A stretch of DNA of 64,000 bases from Oryzicola mucosus (lineage in GTDB: Bacteria > Pseudomonadota > Alphaproteobacteria > Rhizobiales > Rhizobiaceae): the NCBI RefSeq assembly GCF_014534685.1, contig NZ_JACVVX010000001.1:1132501-1196500 (forward strand), in the 5' to 3' direction. Numbering within the stretch: the first letter of the stretch is position 1; every line of letters begins with the position of its first letter. This document shows positions 10,197 to 18,944 of this stretch, in pieces. The position numbers were made by a program, and so were the translations under genes. The notes below the pieces were generated by a model. It did no database searches. It was given only the letters and a program-made list of their open reading frames with translations, and had not been told where the DNA came from.

Positions 10197-10835
10197 ATGG
10201 CTTTCAAACACCTGATCTTCGGCCTGTTCGCATTTGCCGCATCCCTTGCTCTGTCGCCGGCTTACGCAAAGACCGTGAAGGTGGTCGGCTTCGGCGACAG
10301 CTTGATGGCTGGCTATGGGCTTGGTCCCGGAGAAGGTTTTCCAGAAAAACTGCAGGCGGCGCTACAGGCTAAAGGTCACGATGTCGTTATCGCCAACGCC
10401 GGCGTTTCGGGAGATACGACCAGTGGCGGCCTCTCCCGCCTCGACTGGTCGGTGCCCGACGATACCGATCTGGTAATCCTGGAACTCGGCGCCAACGACA
10501 TGCTGCGTGGCATATCGCCGGAAACAGCGGAAAAAAACCTCGACGCCATGCTGCGGCAGCTGAAGGGCAGGGGTATCGACGTTCTGTTGGCCGGCATGTT
10601 CGCCGCGCCCAATCTGGGTGCGGATTATGGCGATCGGTTCAATGCCATCTATCCGACGCTGGCCAAGAAATACGATGTCACGCTCTATCCGTTCTTCCTG
10701 GATGGGGTGGCCGGTGACCGATCCTACGCGCTTGAAGACGGTATGCACCCCAATGCCAAAGGCATCGACCGTATGGTCGAGCGCTTTCTGCCGACGATGG
10801 AGGCGGAGCTCGCCAAACAACGGGATGGTTCGTGA
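10197..10835 (+). CDS. tesA: Periplasmic arylesterase / acyl-CoA thioesterase I (SGNH hydrolase)
   Basis: This 212-residue esterase of the GDSL/SGNH family hydrolyses acyl esters and thioesters, probably in the periplasm. A signal peptide covers roughly residues 1-24 and ends SPAYA. Block I is GFGDSLMAGYG with the nucleophilic Ser; block II has Gly in NAGVSGDTTSGG; block III is LELGANDMLRG with the oxyanion Asn; block V is DGMHPNAKG with the catalytic Asp and His. It is divergent from the ybbA/ybbP-type transporter genes, the same association as in E. coli, which suggests a shared envelope function (inference). Confidence 0.95.
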   Translation: MAFKHLIFGLFAFAASLALSPAYAKTVKVVGFGDSLMAGYGLGPGEGFPEKLQAALQAKGHDVVIANAGVSGDTTSGGLSRLDWSVPDDTDLVILELGANDMLRGISPETAEKNLDAMLRQLKGRGIDVLLAGMFAAPNLGADYGDRFNAIYPTLAKKYDVTLYPFFLDGVAGDRSYALEDGMHPNAKGIDRMVERFLPTMEAELAKQRDGS

Positions 10836-10960
10836 GAACACGGCATCTTACGCTGCGTCATCCAAAGTCTTGTTCGCAGTTGCAACAAAGCACTTGCCCC
10901 GCGGACCGAAGGATGATCCGCTGAGACCACGAACTTCGATTCGAGGAAAGGAGCCTGGCA

Positions 10961-11557
10961 ATGCCGCGACTTTTCACCGCCCTCGAAATCCCGCGTGAGG
11001 CAGCGCTGTCGCTGTCACTGCTGCGGGGAGGGTTGCCAGGGGCACGTTGGATCGACGTCGAGAATTATCACCTCACCTTGCGCTTCATTGGCGATGTCGA
11101 AGGCCATGTCGCCGACGAGATCGTAGAAGCCATTGACCGGGTTGACCGGGCCTCCTTTTCGCTGACGTTGTCGGGCGTCGGTGCCTTCGGCGGCAAGAAG
11201 CCGCATTCCGTGTTCGCGGCGGTGGCGCCTTCGCCGCATCTGAACGCTTTGCAATCGGAAATCGACCGTATCTGCCAGCGGATAGGACTTCCCGCCGATC
11301 CACGGAAGTTTACGCCGCACGTCACCCTCGCCCGGCTGCGCAACAGCAGTCCGATCGATGTGGCGCATTACCTGTCGGCACGGGGCAATTTCTCCACCCT
11401 GCCATTCAAAGTCGGACGCTTCGTCCTGATGTCGTCGCGCGATTCCGTCGGGGGCGGGCCCTACATCGTCGAGGAAGCCTGGCCGCTTGCTGGCGAGATA
11501 CGTCCGGCCGTCACCTTGTCGGCAAGCTTTTCGGATGCATCACGGATCATGCGGTAG
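10961..11557 (+). CDS. thpR: RNA 2',3'-cyclic 3'-phosphodiesterase (2H family)
   Basis: The 198-residue protein belongs to the LigT/ThpR 2H phosphoesterases, which open 2',3'-cyclic phosphates on RNA. Both HxT motifs are present: NYHLTLRFIGDV near residue 28 and FTPHVTLARLRN near residue 122. It starts MPRLFTALEIP, typical of the family, after a clear GGAAAGGAG ribosome binding site. Its last 97 bases overlap the 3' end of the convergent phosphatase gene, an unusually long tail-to-tail overlap. Confidence 0.93.
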   Translation: MPRLFTALEIPREAALSLSLLRGGLPGARWIDVENYHLTLRFIGDVEGHVADEIVEAIDRVDRASFSLTLSGVGAFGGKKPHSVFAAVAPSPHLNALQSEIDRICQRIGLPADPRKFTPHVTLARLRNSSPIDVAHYLSARGNFSTLPFKVGRFVLMSSRDSVGGGPYIVEEAWPLAGEIRPAVTLSASFSDASRIMR

Positions 11558-11961
11558 ACATCGGCAAAACCGTCGTCACCGCCATAATACGGGTCGGGCA
11601 CGTCCTTCTGCCGGGCCGTCGCGTAATCGAGATAAAGCGCAACGCGCCCACTTGCGCCTTTGGGCGCCAGCGCAAGAAGATCGCTGACGTTGGAGCGGTC
11701 CATGCCCAGGATCAGGTCGAATCGGGAAAAATCTTCGGGCACCACCTTTCTGGCGCGCTGAATTGTGATGTCGACGCTATGCTTTGCGCCGATTGCAATG
11801 GAGCGGGGGTCGGGCAGTTCGCCTGCATGCCAGCCGCCTGTGCCGGCGGAATCGATCTCCACGTCGGTAATACCGCGCTCGGACAAGACGGTGCGGAACA
11901 CGCCCTCGGCCAAGGGCGAGCGGCAGATGTTGCCGAGGCAGACGAAAAGGATCGAGGTCAA
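11461..11961 (-). CDS. Low molecular weight protein-tyrosine phosphatase
   Basis: This 166-residue cytosolic phosphatase has the P-loop [14 protein letters not shown] (C-x5-R-S) at residues 8-20 and the general-acid loop [10 protein letters not shown] near residue 120. The start is a TTG at 11961: an in-frame stop lies six codons upstream, no ATG intervenes, and an AGGAG sits nine bases before the TTG. The C-terminus ([13 protein letters not shown]) is read from the strand opposite the thpR 3' end. No tyrosine kinase or exopolysaccharide genes are nearby, so the substrate is open; it may be a general or arsenate-reductase-like LMW-PTP. Confidence 0.93.
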   Translation of the reverse strand: MTSILFVCLGNICRSPLAEGVFRTVLSERGITDVEIDSAGTGGWHAGELPDPRSIAIGAKHSVDITIQRARKVVPEDFSRFDLILGMDRSNVSDLLALAPKGASGRVALYLDYATARQKDVPDPYYGGDDGFADVYRMIRDASEKLADKVTAGRISPASGQASSTM

Positions 11962-12025
11962 GGCCTTTGACTCCTGCTACGGTGCGTTATGTTCATCACA
12001 ATGCCGATTAGCATGGATGGTTGAT

Positions 12026-12322
12026 ATGGCGAGAGACAAACTGGACGGCGAAACGATCACCCAGGCTCTCCTCAAGGTGCCGGAATGGACGCTTGCGGAA
12101 GAAGGCTGCGCCATCTCTCGCACCTTCGAATTCCGCAGCTTCAACGAGGCATTCGGCTTCATGACCCGCGTAGCGCTCGCGGCGGAAAAGATGGATCACC
12201 ACCCCGAATGGTCGAATGTCTACAAGACGGTCGACATCCAGCTTTCCACCCATGATGCCGGCGGGCTCACCGAACTCGATTTCAAGCTCGCCGAAAAAAT
12301 CGACCGTCTCAGCGGCCATTGA
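12026..12322 (+). CDS. phhB: Pterin-4-alpha-carbinolamine dehydratase
   Basis: The 98-residue protein matches PCD/DCoH, which dehydrates 4a-hydroxytetrahydrobiopterin during pterin cofactor recycling and may also act in molybdopterin handling. The signature [21 protein letters not shown] (shown here as MDHHPEW and [17 protein letters not shown]) carries the catalytic histidines. An in-frame ATG three codons upstream (12017) is an alternative start. No phenylalanine hydroxylase gene is in the window. Confidence 0.94.
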   Translation: MARDKLDGETITQALLKVPEWTLAEEGCAISRTFEFRSFNEAFGFMTRVALAAEKMDHHPEWSNVYKTVDIQLSTHDAGGLTELDFKLAEKIDRLSGH

Positions 12323-12384
12323 GCTTCATCAATCTTGCGTGAGGTCTTTGCCGTTCCCACATGATCGGACGAAGGAGTTAAGGC

Positions 12385-12750
12385 ATGTTCGGTACCTGGG
12401 ATTTTGCGAAATTCGGCATAGGCAAAGACGCTTCGTCCGACGAAGCAAAGGTCAAGGCCGGCTTCTGGCGGACGGCGAAACGTGCTGCGCGCCATGTGCC
12501 GTTCATGAACGATGTCGTGGCGTCCTATTACTGCGCGCTGGATAAGAAGACGCCACTGCGCGCCCGGGGCACGATGCTGGCGGCACTTGCCTATTTCGTG
12601 CTGCCTTTCGACATCATTCCAGACATGGTGCTGGGGCTCGGCTTCACTGACGACATTGCCGTCTTGTCTGCCGCCATCGGCGCAATCACCGCCAACATCA
12701 AGCCTGCGCACCGCATCGCCGCGCGCAATGCCCTGAACGAAACCGACTGA
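12385..12750 (+). CDS. YkvA family (DUF1232) membrane-associated protein
   Basis: A 121-residue protein with a DUF1232 core: PLRARGTMLAALAYFVLPFD followed by IIPDMVLGLGFTDDIAVLSA. This is the usual hydrophobic hairpin with the conserved LPFDIIPD and DD pair. It has a good AAGGAG site seven bases before the ATG. It ends three bases before the convergent sigma factor gene. The function of the family is unknown. Confidence 0.9.
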   Translation: MFGTWDFAKFGIGKDASSDEAKVKAGFWRTAKRAARHVPFMNDVVASYYCALDKKTPLRARGTMLAALAYFVLPFDIIPDMVLGLGFTDDIAVLSAAIGAITANIKPAHRIAARNALNETD

Positions 12751-12753
12751 GTT

Positions 12754-13332
12754 TCAGTCTCTTGAGCCGACAATGACGGGGTCGCCTTCGAGAGCCTTGC
12801 GCAGCTTGGCGAAGGCGAGCCTGAACCTTGATTTGACCGTGCCCAACGGCAGGCCGGTCCTGTCGGCGATCTGGGTCTGCGAAAGCCCGAGGAAGTAGGC
12901 AAGCCGGAGCAGTTCCTTCTGCTCGTCCGGGAGATCGGCGACGGCAGCGCGCACACGTTCATCGGTGCGGGCCGCGTCGATCGAATGGTCCGGCGGCGTC
13001 GCTTCGCCGGGCCAGAGCGTCGGGTCGCTGGTGTCGAAGGTGTGGCTGCGCTCACGCCGCGCCAAATCGATGCGACGATTGCGCGCAATGCGGAAAAGCC
13101 ACGTCGCGAGCGAAGAGCGGGCTGGGTCGAACAGGTCGGCTTTCTGCCACAAAACCCCCATGACCTCCTGTGCGACATCCTCTGCGACGCCGCTGCTCAG
13201 CCCAAGTTGCTGGAGATAGCCGTTGATACGCGGCGCAAACTGATGGAACAGCACCGCGAATGCTTCCGTGTCCCTATCTCTTGCGACCTTTGCGACAAGC
13301 AGGGCGTATGTTTCCTGCGACGTTTTAGTCAT
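12754..13332 (-). CDS. ECF RNA polymerase sigma factor
   Basis: The 192-residue protein has sigma region 2 (FAPRINGYLQQLGLSSGVAE and QEVMGVLWQKADLF, then ATWLFRIARNRRIDLARRE) and region 4 with an HTH (YFLGLSQTQIADRTGLPLGT, then VKSRFRLAFAKLRKAL). An acidic linker (SDPTLWPGEATPPDHS) joins them. It looks like group 4 sigma factors that work with ChrR-like zinc anti-sigma factors, but no anti-sigma gene is adjacent on either side: upstream is a 317-base gap, downstream the convergent ykvA-like gene. I see no clear GGAAC-type autoregulatory promoter upstream. Confidence 0.93.
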   Translation of the reverse strand: MTKTSQETYALLVAKVARDRDTEAFAVLFHQFAPRINGYLQQLGLSSGVAEDVAQEVMGVLWQKADLFDPARSSLATWLFRIARNRRIDLARRERSHTFDTSDPTLWPGEATPPDHSIDAARTDERVRAAVADLPDEQKELLRLAYFLGLSQTQIADRTGLPLGTVKSRFRLAFAKLRKALEGDPVIVGSRD

Positions 13333-13649
13333 GTGCGGACATATGGGTGATTGCGCTGCAACCTGAGCACTGCGGTAAGTTCTGTGACCAATATGGGACG
13401 ATGTCTAATCCTGTCCAGATTACAGCTTGCAACGAAAAGTCAAACTCTTGCCGTTTTCATGCTCTTGATCGTTTCCAGGGACGCGCCGGTTCAGGCTGGC
13501 GGATACGGGCAGCGGTACCAATTGGGGCAACTCATCACATTTTGCGGTGGGATTCATCGTTTGGTAACCCAGATTAAATCAAAATGAAGCAATCCGGCGA
13601 CGGCGACAGCCGTTTCGCCCACCGCCTCATTCGAGATACGGGAAAAGAA
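13333..13649 (+). other. Divergent intergenic region between the sigma factor and ialB
   Basis: This 317-base stretch must hold the promoters of the ECF sigma factor (minus) and the IalB gene (plus). A 78-codon open frame at 13351-13587 contains a hydrophobic run but has no plausible ribosome binding site or recognisable family, so I do not call it. I can identify no operator with confidence. Confidence 0.5.
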
Positions 13650-14153
13650 ATGCGCAGATTGATAGCAACCATGTCGTGCCTGGCAGTGATCGCGGCGGCA
13701 GCGCCGGCGATGGCTCAGTCGGCGACGAAGATCGGGCAGCACAACGCTTGGGGCACCTACAGCTATCAGGCACAGAACGGTAAGGTTTGCTATGTCTTGA
13801 CGGTGCCGACGGACAAGCAGCCGCCCACCCTCAACCATGGCGATATGTTCTTCTTCGTCAGCCAGAGGCCCGGCCAGCAGGTCAGCTTCGAACCGCAGTT
13901 CATTGCCGGCTACGATTTCCAGACCAACTCGAAAGTCTCGGTCACCATCGGCGCCAAAACATTCTCGATGTTCACGCGCGGCAAGTCGGCCTGGGTGGAA
14001 AACGCAGCCGAGGAGCCGCAGTTGATTGCGGCCATGCGCGGCGGCGCCGACATGAAAATCTCCGCCAAGTCCGGGCGTGGCAACACCACGACCTATGTCT
14101 TCTCGCTGAAAGGCATTTCGGCCGCCCTGTCATCCATCCAGAGCTGCAAGTAA
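13650..14153 (+). CDS. Invasion associated locus B (IalB) family periplasmic protein
   Basis: The 167-residue exported protein has a signal peptide MRRLIATMSCLAVIAAAAPA cleaved after AMA, then an IalB-type domain: WGTYSYQAQNGKVCYVLTVP, YDFQTNSKVSVTIGAKTFSM and a C-terminal ISAALSSIQSCK. IalB is a small periplasmic or outer-membrane-linked protein first studied in Bartonella and common in Rhizobiales; the molecular role is unclear. The ATG at 13650 begins the signal peptide, preceded by GGGAAAAGAA; the longer frame upstream is not a plausible leader. Two cysteines (in VCYV and QSCK) could form a disulfide. Confidence 0.88.
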   Translation: MRRLIATMSCLAVIAAAAPAMAQSATKIGQHNAWGTYSYQAQNGKVCYVLTVPTDKQPPTLNHGDMFFFVSQRPGQQVSFEPQFIAGYDFQTNSKVSVTIGAKTFSMFTRGKSAWVENAAEEPQLIAAMRGGADMKISAKSGRGNTTTYVFSLKGISAALSSIQSCK

Positions 14154-14174
14154 AAGCCGACAAATGTTTTGATT

Positions 14175-14204
14175 GAGGCCGGCCTCGCGCCGGCCTCTTT
14201 CTAT
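14175..14204 (+). terminator. Rho-independent terminator after the IalB gene
   Basis: The stem GAGGCCGG / CCGGCCTC with a seven-base loop is followed by TTTCTATT. It lies 21 bases after the IalB stop and just before the 3' end of the convergent ClC gene. Confidence 0.7.
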
Positions 14205-15562
14205 TCGGGTGGGACCCGGCTGTTGTCCGAATCCTCTTTGCGCCGCTTGCGCAGTGCGTCAGCTATGAACATCCGCGACAGCGCGTGATAGAGCGGTTCG
14301 TTTGATATCAGCCGCGCCGTGCCATAGCCGAGCATCGACGCGCACATCAACGCGATGACATTGTCGTTATTGCCGGTCATTTCGAGAATGATGACGAAGG
14401 CGGTCATCGGCGCCTGTACAACGCCGGCGAAATATCCCGCCATGCCCAGAAGGGCCGCGCTGCCGATGCCGGTGCCGAGGATCACGCCGATGCTGCTGCC
14501 GAGCCCGGCACCGACTGCCAGAGACGGCGCGAAGATGCCGCCCGGAATGCCGGACGCCATGGACAGCACGCCAGCCACGAACTTTCCGATGAAGAACCAG
14601 GAGGGCAGGGGTTCGCCTTCGATGGCCGTGCGGGCCTGATCGTAGCCGGTGCCGAAGGTCGCTCCGGCGGTTGCCACCCCGATGATGCCGACGCCGAGCC
14701 CGCAAAAGGCAGCGATGATCACGTATCGTTTCAACGAATTCCGGCTGTTCCAATCTCTGATCCTGCGCGCAATCTTCAAGGAGAATGCGGAAAAGACGGC
14801 CCCCAGCGCCCCGCCGAGAACGCCGCAGATGAGCACGATGAACCAGTCGCTGCCCATGGCGATGGTTTCGCGCGAAACGCCGAAATAGGTGTACTGGCCG
14901 ACCAGCGCCAGCGAGGCGAGGCCCGAAATAATGACGGTGCTGAGCACGAGGCCGTTGGCGCGTGCCTCATAGCTGCGGCCCATCTCCTCGATGGCAAAGA
15001 CGATGCCGGCAAGCGGTGCGTTGAAGGCCGCAGCGATGCCGGCAGCCGAGCCGGCAAGGATAAGGCCGCGCTCCCGCATCATCCCGCCCCATTGCGCTGT
15101 TTTCAGCATGATCGCCGCGCCGACCTGCACTGTCGGCCCTTCGCGGCCGATGGAAGCGCCGCACAACAGGCCGACGATGGTCAGCACGATCTTGCCGAAG
15201 GCGAGTTTCAGCGACAGCAGGTGCGTGCGGTCTTCTTTCTCCGTCAGGTGCCGCGCGGCAATAGCCTGCGGAATGCCGCTGCCTTGCGATCCCGGAAAAT
15301 AGCGATAGGCAAGCCATGCGCACAACGCGAAGCCTCCCGGCGTAAGGATCAGCGGCAGATAGCTCCAGCCGCCGGGGCGGTTGATTGTGCTGGTGAAGGC
15401 ATTCTGCGCGGTATCGGCGACATGGGCGAAGGCGACGCTGAACACGCCGATGGTTATGGCGCCGGCCCAGAAGATGAGGCTTGGCCGCCAGACCCTTGGC
15501 GATGCCATCATGGCGCGTGAGCGTCTGAAAACAGCGCGGCGTGCGACAGGCTTGCGGGGCAT
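14201..15562 (-). CDS. ClC-family chloride channel or H+/Cl- antiporter
   Basis: The roughly 453-residue inner-membrane protein shows the three chloride-binding signatures of ClC proteins in order: GSQGSGIPQA near residue 95, GREGPTVQVGA near 135 (the gating Glu of GREGP is present) and GGIFAPSLAVGAG near 330. About ten or more hydrophobic segments are visible. Many bacterial ClCs with the gating Glu are proton-coupled exchangers that aid acid resistance or fluoride export; this lacks an obvious fluoride-type signature. The start at 15562 (MPRKPVARRAVF) is preferred over a frame 13 codons longer. Confidence 0.93.
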   Translation of the reverse strand: MPRKPVARRAVFRRSRAMMASPRVWRPSLIFWAGAITIGVFSVAFAHVADTAQNAFTSTINRPGGWSYLPLILTPGGFALCAWLAYRYFPGSQGSGIPQAIAARHLTEKEDRTHLLSLKLAFGKIVLTIVGLLCGASIGREGPTVQVGAAIMLKTAQWGGMMRERGLILAGSAAGIAAAFNAPLAGIVFAIEEMGRSYEARANGLVLSTVIISGLASLALVGQYTYFGVSRETIAMGSDWFIVLICGVLGGALGAVFSAFSLKIARRIRDWNSRNSLKRYVIIAAFCGLGVGIIGVATAGATFGTGYDQARTAIEGEPLPSWFFIGKFVAGVLSMASGIPGGIFAPSLAVGAGLGSSIGVILGTGIGSAALLGMAGYFAGVVQAPMTAFVIILEMTGNNDNVIALMCASMLGYGTARLISNEPLYHALSRMFIADALRKRRKEDSDNSRVPPE

Positions 15563-15741
15563 TGCTGTTCCTGACGAAGAAAAGGCTTCTTTCGCTAGCA
15601 CAGCCGGAAGCTTCGGTAAAACCTCGCTTCTGTGTTGGGCGTGACGCGGGCGGAAAGCTGTGCTATGGCCCCGCCTTCCGTTGCTTCGAACGCATTCCGT
15701 CCGATGAACTGACGTAAATCGTCCCTATATAAGCCGCTGCC

Positions 15742-16974
15742 ATGACCTTATCGTTCGACCTGACCACCGAGGGTACCCGCGACGCATTGCGCGCCCGCGC
15801 GATGCAGCCCGCAAAGGACTCCTTGATCGGCCTCACCCGCCCGGAGATGGCGGAGGCGTTGGTCAAGGTCGGCGTGCCCGAACGGCAGGCGAAAATGCGC
15901 GTTCAGCAGCTCTGGCACTGGCTCTATATACGCGGCGTGTCCAGCTTCTCGGATATGTTGAACATTTCCAAGGATCTGCGCGCCACCCTTGACCGGCATT
16001 TCACCATCGCACGGCCGGAAGTGGTGGAAGAGCAGATTTCGTCAGACGGCACGCGCAAGTGGCTTTTCCGCTTTCCGGCGCGCGGCGCGGGGCGTCCGGT
16101 GGAGATCGAGACCGTCTACATTCCCGAGGAGGGTCGCGGCACGCTGTGCATTTCCAGCCAGGTCGGCTGCACGCTGACCTGCTCGTTCTGCCACACCGGC
16201 ACGCAGAAGCTGGTGCGCAACCTGACCGCCGAAGAAATCCTGACGCAGTTGATGACGGCGCGGGACCGGCTGGGCGATTTTCCCGAGCGCGGCACGCCCG
16301 ACGGCGCCATCGTGCCGGCGGAAGGGCGCAAGATCACAAACATCGTGATGATGGGCATGGGCGAGCCCCTCTACAATTTCGAGGCGGTGAAGACGGCCTT
16401 GCTGATAGCGTCGGACGGCGATGGGCTGGCGCTGTCCAAGCGCCGCATCACGCTGTCGACCTCGGGGGTGGTGCCTGAAATCGTCAAGGCTGGCGACGAG
16501 ATCGGCGTGATGCTGGCGATTTCGCTGCATGCACCGAACGATGAGTTGCGCGATCTTCTGGTGCCGATCAACAAGAAATATCCGCTCCAGCAACTGATGG
16601 ACGCCTGCCGCAACTATCCCGGCCTGTCCAACGCCAAGCGCATCACCTTCGAATATGTGATGCTGAAGGACGTCAACGACAGCCTCGACGATGCGCGCGC
16701 CCTGATCAAGCTGCTCAAGGGCATTCCGGCCAAGATCAACCTGATCCCGTTCAACCCATGGCCGGGCACCAACTACCAGTGCTCGGACTGGGAGACGATC
16801 GAGAAGTTCGCCGACTACATCAACAATGCCGGCTATGCCTCGCCGATCCGTACGCCGCGCGGGCGCGATATCCTGGCGGCCTGCGGGCAGCTCAAGTCGG
16901 AATCCGAGCGCATGAAGAAGACCGAACGCCTGGCGCTCGAAGCCATGATGATCGTGGGACACGGCGAGGATTAG
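15742..16974 (+). CDS. rlmN: Dual-specificity RNA methyltransferase RlmN (23S rRNA A2503 / tRNA A37)
   Basis: The 410-residue radical-SAM enzyme methylates C2 of adenine 2503 in 23S rRNA and A37 of some tRNAs. The iron-sulfur motif C-x3-C-x2-C is at residues 143-150 ([15 protein letters not shown]). The SAM-binding GMGEPL motif is in [15 protein letters not shown], and the C-terminal Cys that takes the methyl intermediate is in [13 protein letters not shown]. The N-terminal accessory domain is complete. The upstream ATG is preceded by a short AT-rich region. Confidence 0.97.
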   Translation: MTLSFDLTTEGTRDALRARAMQPAKDSLIGLTRPEMAEALVKVGVPERQAKMRVQQLWHWLYIRGVSSFSDMLNISKDLRATLDRHFTIARPEVVEEQISSDGTRKWLFRFPARGAGRPVEIETVYIPEEGRGTLCISSQVGCTLTCSFCHTGTQKLVRNLTAEEILTQLMTARDRLGDFPERGTPDGAIVPAEGRKITNIVMMGMGEPLYNFEAVKTALLIASDGDGLALSKRRITLSTSGVVPEIVKAGDEIGVMLAISLHAPNDELRDLLVPINKKYPLQQLMDACRNYPGLSNAKRITFEYVMLKDVNDSLDDARALIKLLKGIPAKINLIPFNPWPGTNYQCSDWETIEKFADYINNAGYASPIRTPRGRDILAACGQLKSESERMKKTERLALEAMMIVGHGED

Positions 16975-17008
16975 GATCGATCCATGACTGTCGATCGGTC
17001 CTAGCCGC

Positions 17009-17443
17009 ATGCTGCTCATGATCGGCAAGCTGTTCCACATGCTGATGGGCTATGTCGTGGCCACGCTTGCGGCGTCTGCCTTCCTCAACCTCTTGTTTCT
17101 GGGGTCGGCTGGCTTCACCGCCGAGGAGGCAGGTTGGGTGGCCTCTTCCGGCTCCATGATCGTCTCCATACCCTTCGTAGCGCTGTTCGTATCCTATTTC
17201 GCCTTCATCCCGGCGCTGGTGGTCATGCTTTTGGCGGAGATGATGGGCAAGCGCGACTGGCTGTTTTATGCCCTTGGCGGTGCGCTGGTGGGGATCGTCG
17301 TCGTGGGTTATTTCTATCAGGTCGGGGAGCCTTCCAACGAACTGCTCATGTCCGGCGCGCCGATAGCCGTCATCGGCAGCGGCATTGTTGGCGGGCTCGC
17401 CTACTGGTTCGTCACCGGCCGATTTGCCGGCAGGCTGGCGTAA
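17009..17443 (+). CDS. Hypothetical four-helix membrane protein
   Basis: This 144-residue protein has four predicted membrane segments: MGYVVATLAASAFLNLLFLG, SIPFVALFVSYFAFIPALVV, WLFYALGGALVGIVVVGYF and APIAVIGSGIVGGLAYWFVT. I recognise no functional motif. It starts 34 bases after rlmN and may share its transcript. A second ATG three codons in (17018) is possible. It converges with the LysE gene. Confidence 0.75.
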   Translation: MLLMIGKLFHMLMGYVVATLAASAFLNLLFLGSAGFTAEEAGWVASSGSMIVSIPFVALFVSYFAFIPALVVMLLAEMMGKRDWLFYALGGALVGIVVVGYFYQVGEPSNELLMSGAPIAVIGSGIVGGLAYWFVTGRFAGRLA

Positions 17444-17476
17444 GGACAAGGCGCCGCCGATACGATAAGGCGTTGT

Positions 17477-18118
17477 CTATCGCGCCTGCGCCGTGAGGAT
17501 TTTCAACGCAAAGGCTGAAAAGACGCCTGCGAAGACATAGTCGACGATCCGGGTGACGCGCGGGCTCTTGCGCAGCAAGGCGGAGAAGCGGTCGGCGGCG
17601 ATCACCATGGCGGCAGTCAGCGGCAGCGACACGACGATGAAGGATAGGCCGAGAAAGAACAGTTTTCCCGGCGCGTGCGGGTCGCTTGCCGAGACGAATT
17701 GCGGCAGGAAGGTCATGAAGAACAGGATGATCTTGGGGTTCATCAGGTTGATGCCCAGGCCCGTCGCCCAGTTCTTCATCAGCGAGCGGCTGCCTCCGGC
17801 CTTTTTTTCCGGTGAAAACGCCGAGCCATGGCGGATCGCCTGCCAGGCCAGCCACAGGAGATAGGCCGCACCACCGACTTTCAGCAGGATGAAGGCTTCG
17901 GGAGAGGCTACGATCAGCGCCGACAGCCCGAGCGCGACCAGCGATGTGTGGACCACGATGCCCGTCATTGCGCCCGCCATGCAGGCAAAGCCCGCGGCAC
18001 GACCCTGCGACAGCGCGCGACCGACGAACAGCGTCATGTCCGGTCCGGGGGTGATCGCGATGATGATGGTGGCGACTGCGAATTGCAGCAGCGTGGCGAT
18101 GTCGGGAACAAAGGTCAT
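17477..18118 (-). CDS. LysE/RhtB family amino-acid exporter
   Basis: The 213-residue inner-membrane protein has about six hydrophobic segments. It carries the family N-terminal signature VATIIIAITPGPDMTLFVGR (residues 14-33), followed by GFACMAGAMTGIVVHT and the second-half LGINLMNPKIILFFMTFLPQ. LysE/RhtB proteins export amino acids such as lysine, homoserine or threonine; the substrate cannot be told. The ATG at 18118 is preferred to the GTG three codons upstream. No LysR-type regulator gene is adjacent. Confidence 0.92.
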   Translation of the reverse strand: MTFVPDIATLLQFAVATIIIAITPGPDMTLFVGRALSQGRAAGFACMAGAMTGIVVHTSLVALGLSALIVASPEAFILLKVGGAAYLLWLAWQAIRHGSAFSPEKKAGGSRSLMKNWATGLGINLMNPKIILFFMTFLPQFVSASDPHAPGKLFFLGLSFIVVSLPLTAAMVIAADRFSALLRKSPRVTRIVDYVFAGVFSAFALKILTAQAR

Positions 18119-18306
18119 GGGCGGCACTCCAGAGCGCGGCGCAACCTATCCGATCGTTATTTCCCACGCCAGATGGGATATGCACTGTCCGTAAATCGCC
18201 ACACGGCGCGCTTCGCTTTGATTTTTGCGCTGACCTTGTGTAAAGCGACTGACGCAAGCTGCCTCGGCAGCATTCAGAGCCAGATCGAAACAGTCGAGCC
18301 ACAAAC

Positions 18307-18912
18307 ATGGACAAGTTCACGAAGCTCACAGGCGTTGCGGCACCGCTGCCGATCGTCAACATCGACACCGACATGATCATTCCGAAGGACTACCTGAAGA
18401 CGATCAAGCGGACCGGGCTTCGCGCGGGTCTTTTCGCCGAGATGCGCCTCAATGAAGATGGCACCGAGAACCCCGATTTCGTGCTCAACAAGCCGGCTTA
18501 CCGCAACGCGCAGATCCTAGTCGCGGGCGACAATTTCGGCTGCGGCTCAAGCCGTGAGCATGCGCCCTGGGCGCTGCTCGACTTCGGCATACGCTGCGTG
18601 ATCTCCACCAGCTTCGCCGACATCTTTTACAACAACTGTTTCAAGAACGGCATCCTGCCGATCACCGTCAGCCCCGAAGACCTCGACAAGCTGATGGATG
18701 ACGCCTCGCGCGGCGCCAATGCCACGCTGACGGTCGATCTCGAAGAACAGGAAATCCGCGGCCCAGATGGTGGTACGGTCAAGTTCAGCATCGACGAATT
18801 TCGCCGCCACTGCCTGCTCAACGGCCTCGACGATATCGGCCTGACCATGGAAAAGGCACCGTCCATCGATGTCTTCGAAAAGCAGCTTGCCGAAAGCCGT
18901 CCCTGGGCCTGA
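18307..18912 (+). CDS. leuD: 3-isopropylmalate dehydratase small subunit
   Basis: LeuD (201 residues) is the swivel-domain subunit that with LeuC isomerises 2- to 3-isopropylmalate in leucine synthesis. The family signature [20 protein letters not shown] is at residues 77-96, with [15 protein letters not shown] near the N-terminus and [17 protein letters not shown] after it. leuC and leuB are not in the window, which is usual for this group where leu genes are scattered. Confidence 0.97.
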   Translation: MDKFTKLTGVAAPLPIVNIDTDMIIPKDYLKTIKRTGLRAGLFAEMRLNEDGTENPDFVLNKPAYRNAQILVAGDNFGCGSSREHAPWALLDFGIRCVISTSFADIFYNNCFKNGILPITVSPEDLDKLMDDASRGANATLTVDLEEQEIRGPDGGTVKFSIDEFRRHCLLNGLDDIGLTMEKAPSIDVFEKQLAESRPWA

Positions 18913-18944
18913 ACGCCCCTCATGATTGAAGAGCGGAGAAGCCG

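Noticed and set aside
13351-13587. 78-codon plus-strand frame upstream of ialB
   Set aside because: It lacks a ribosome binding site and a recognisable family, lies in a divergent promoter region, and overlaps the start of the longer ialB frame.
17446-17480. Possible terminator between the four-helix membrane protein and LysE genes
   Set aside because: The pairing GACAA/TTGTC and CGCC/GGCG is short and interrupted, with no T-tract on either side.
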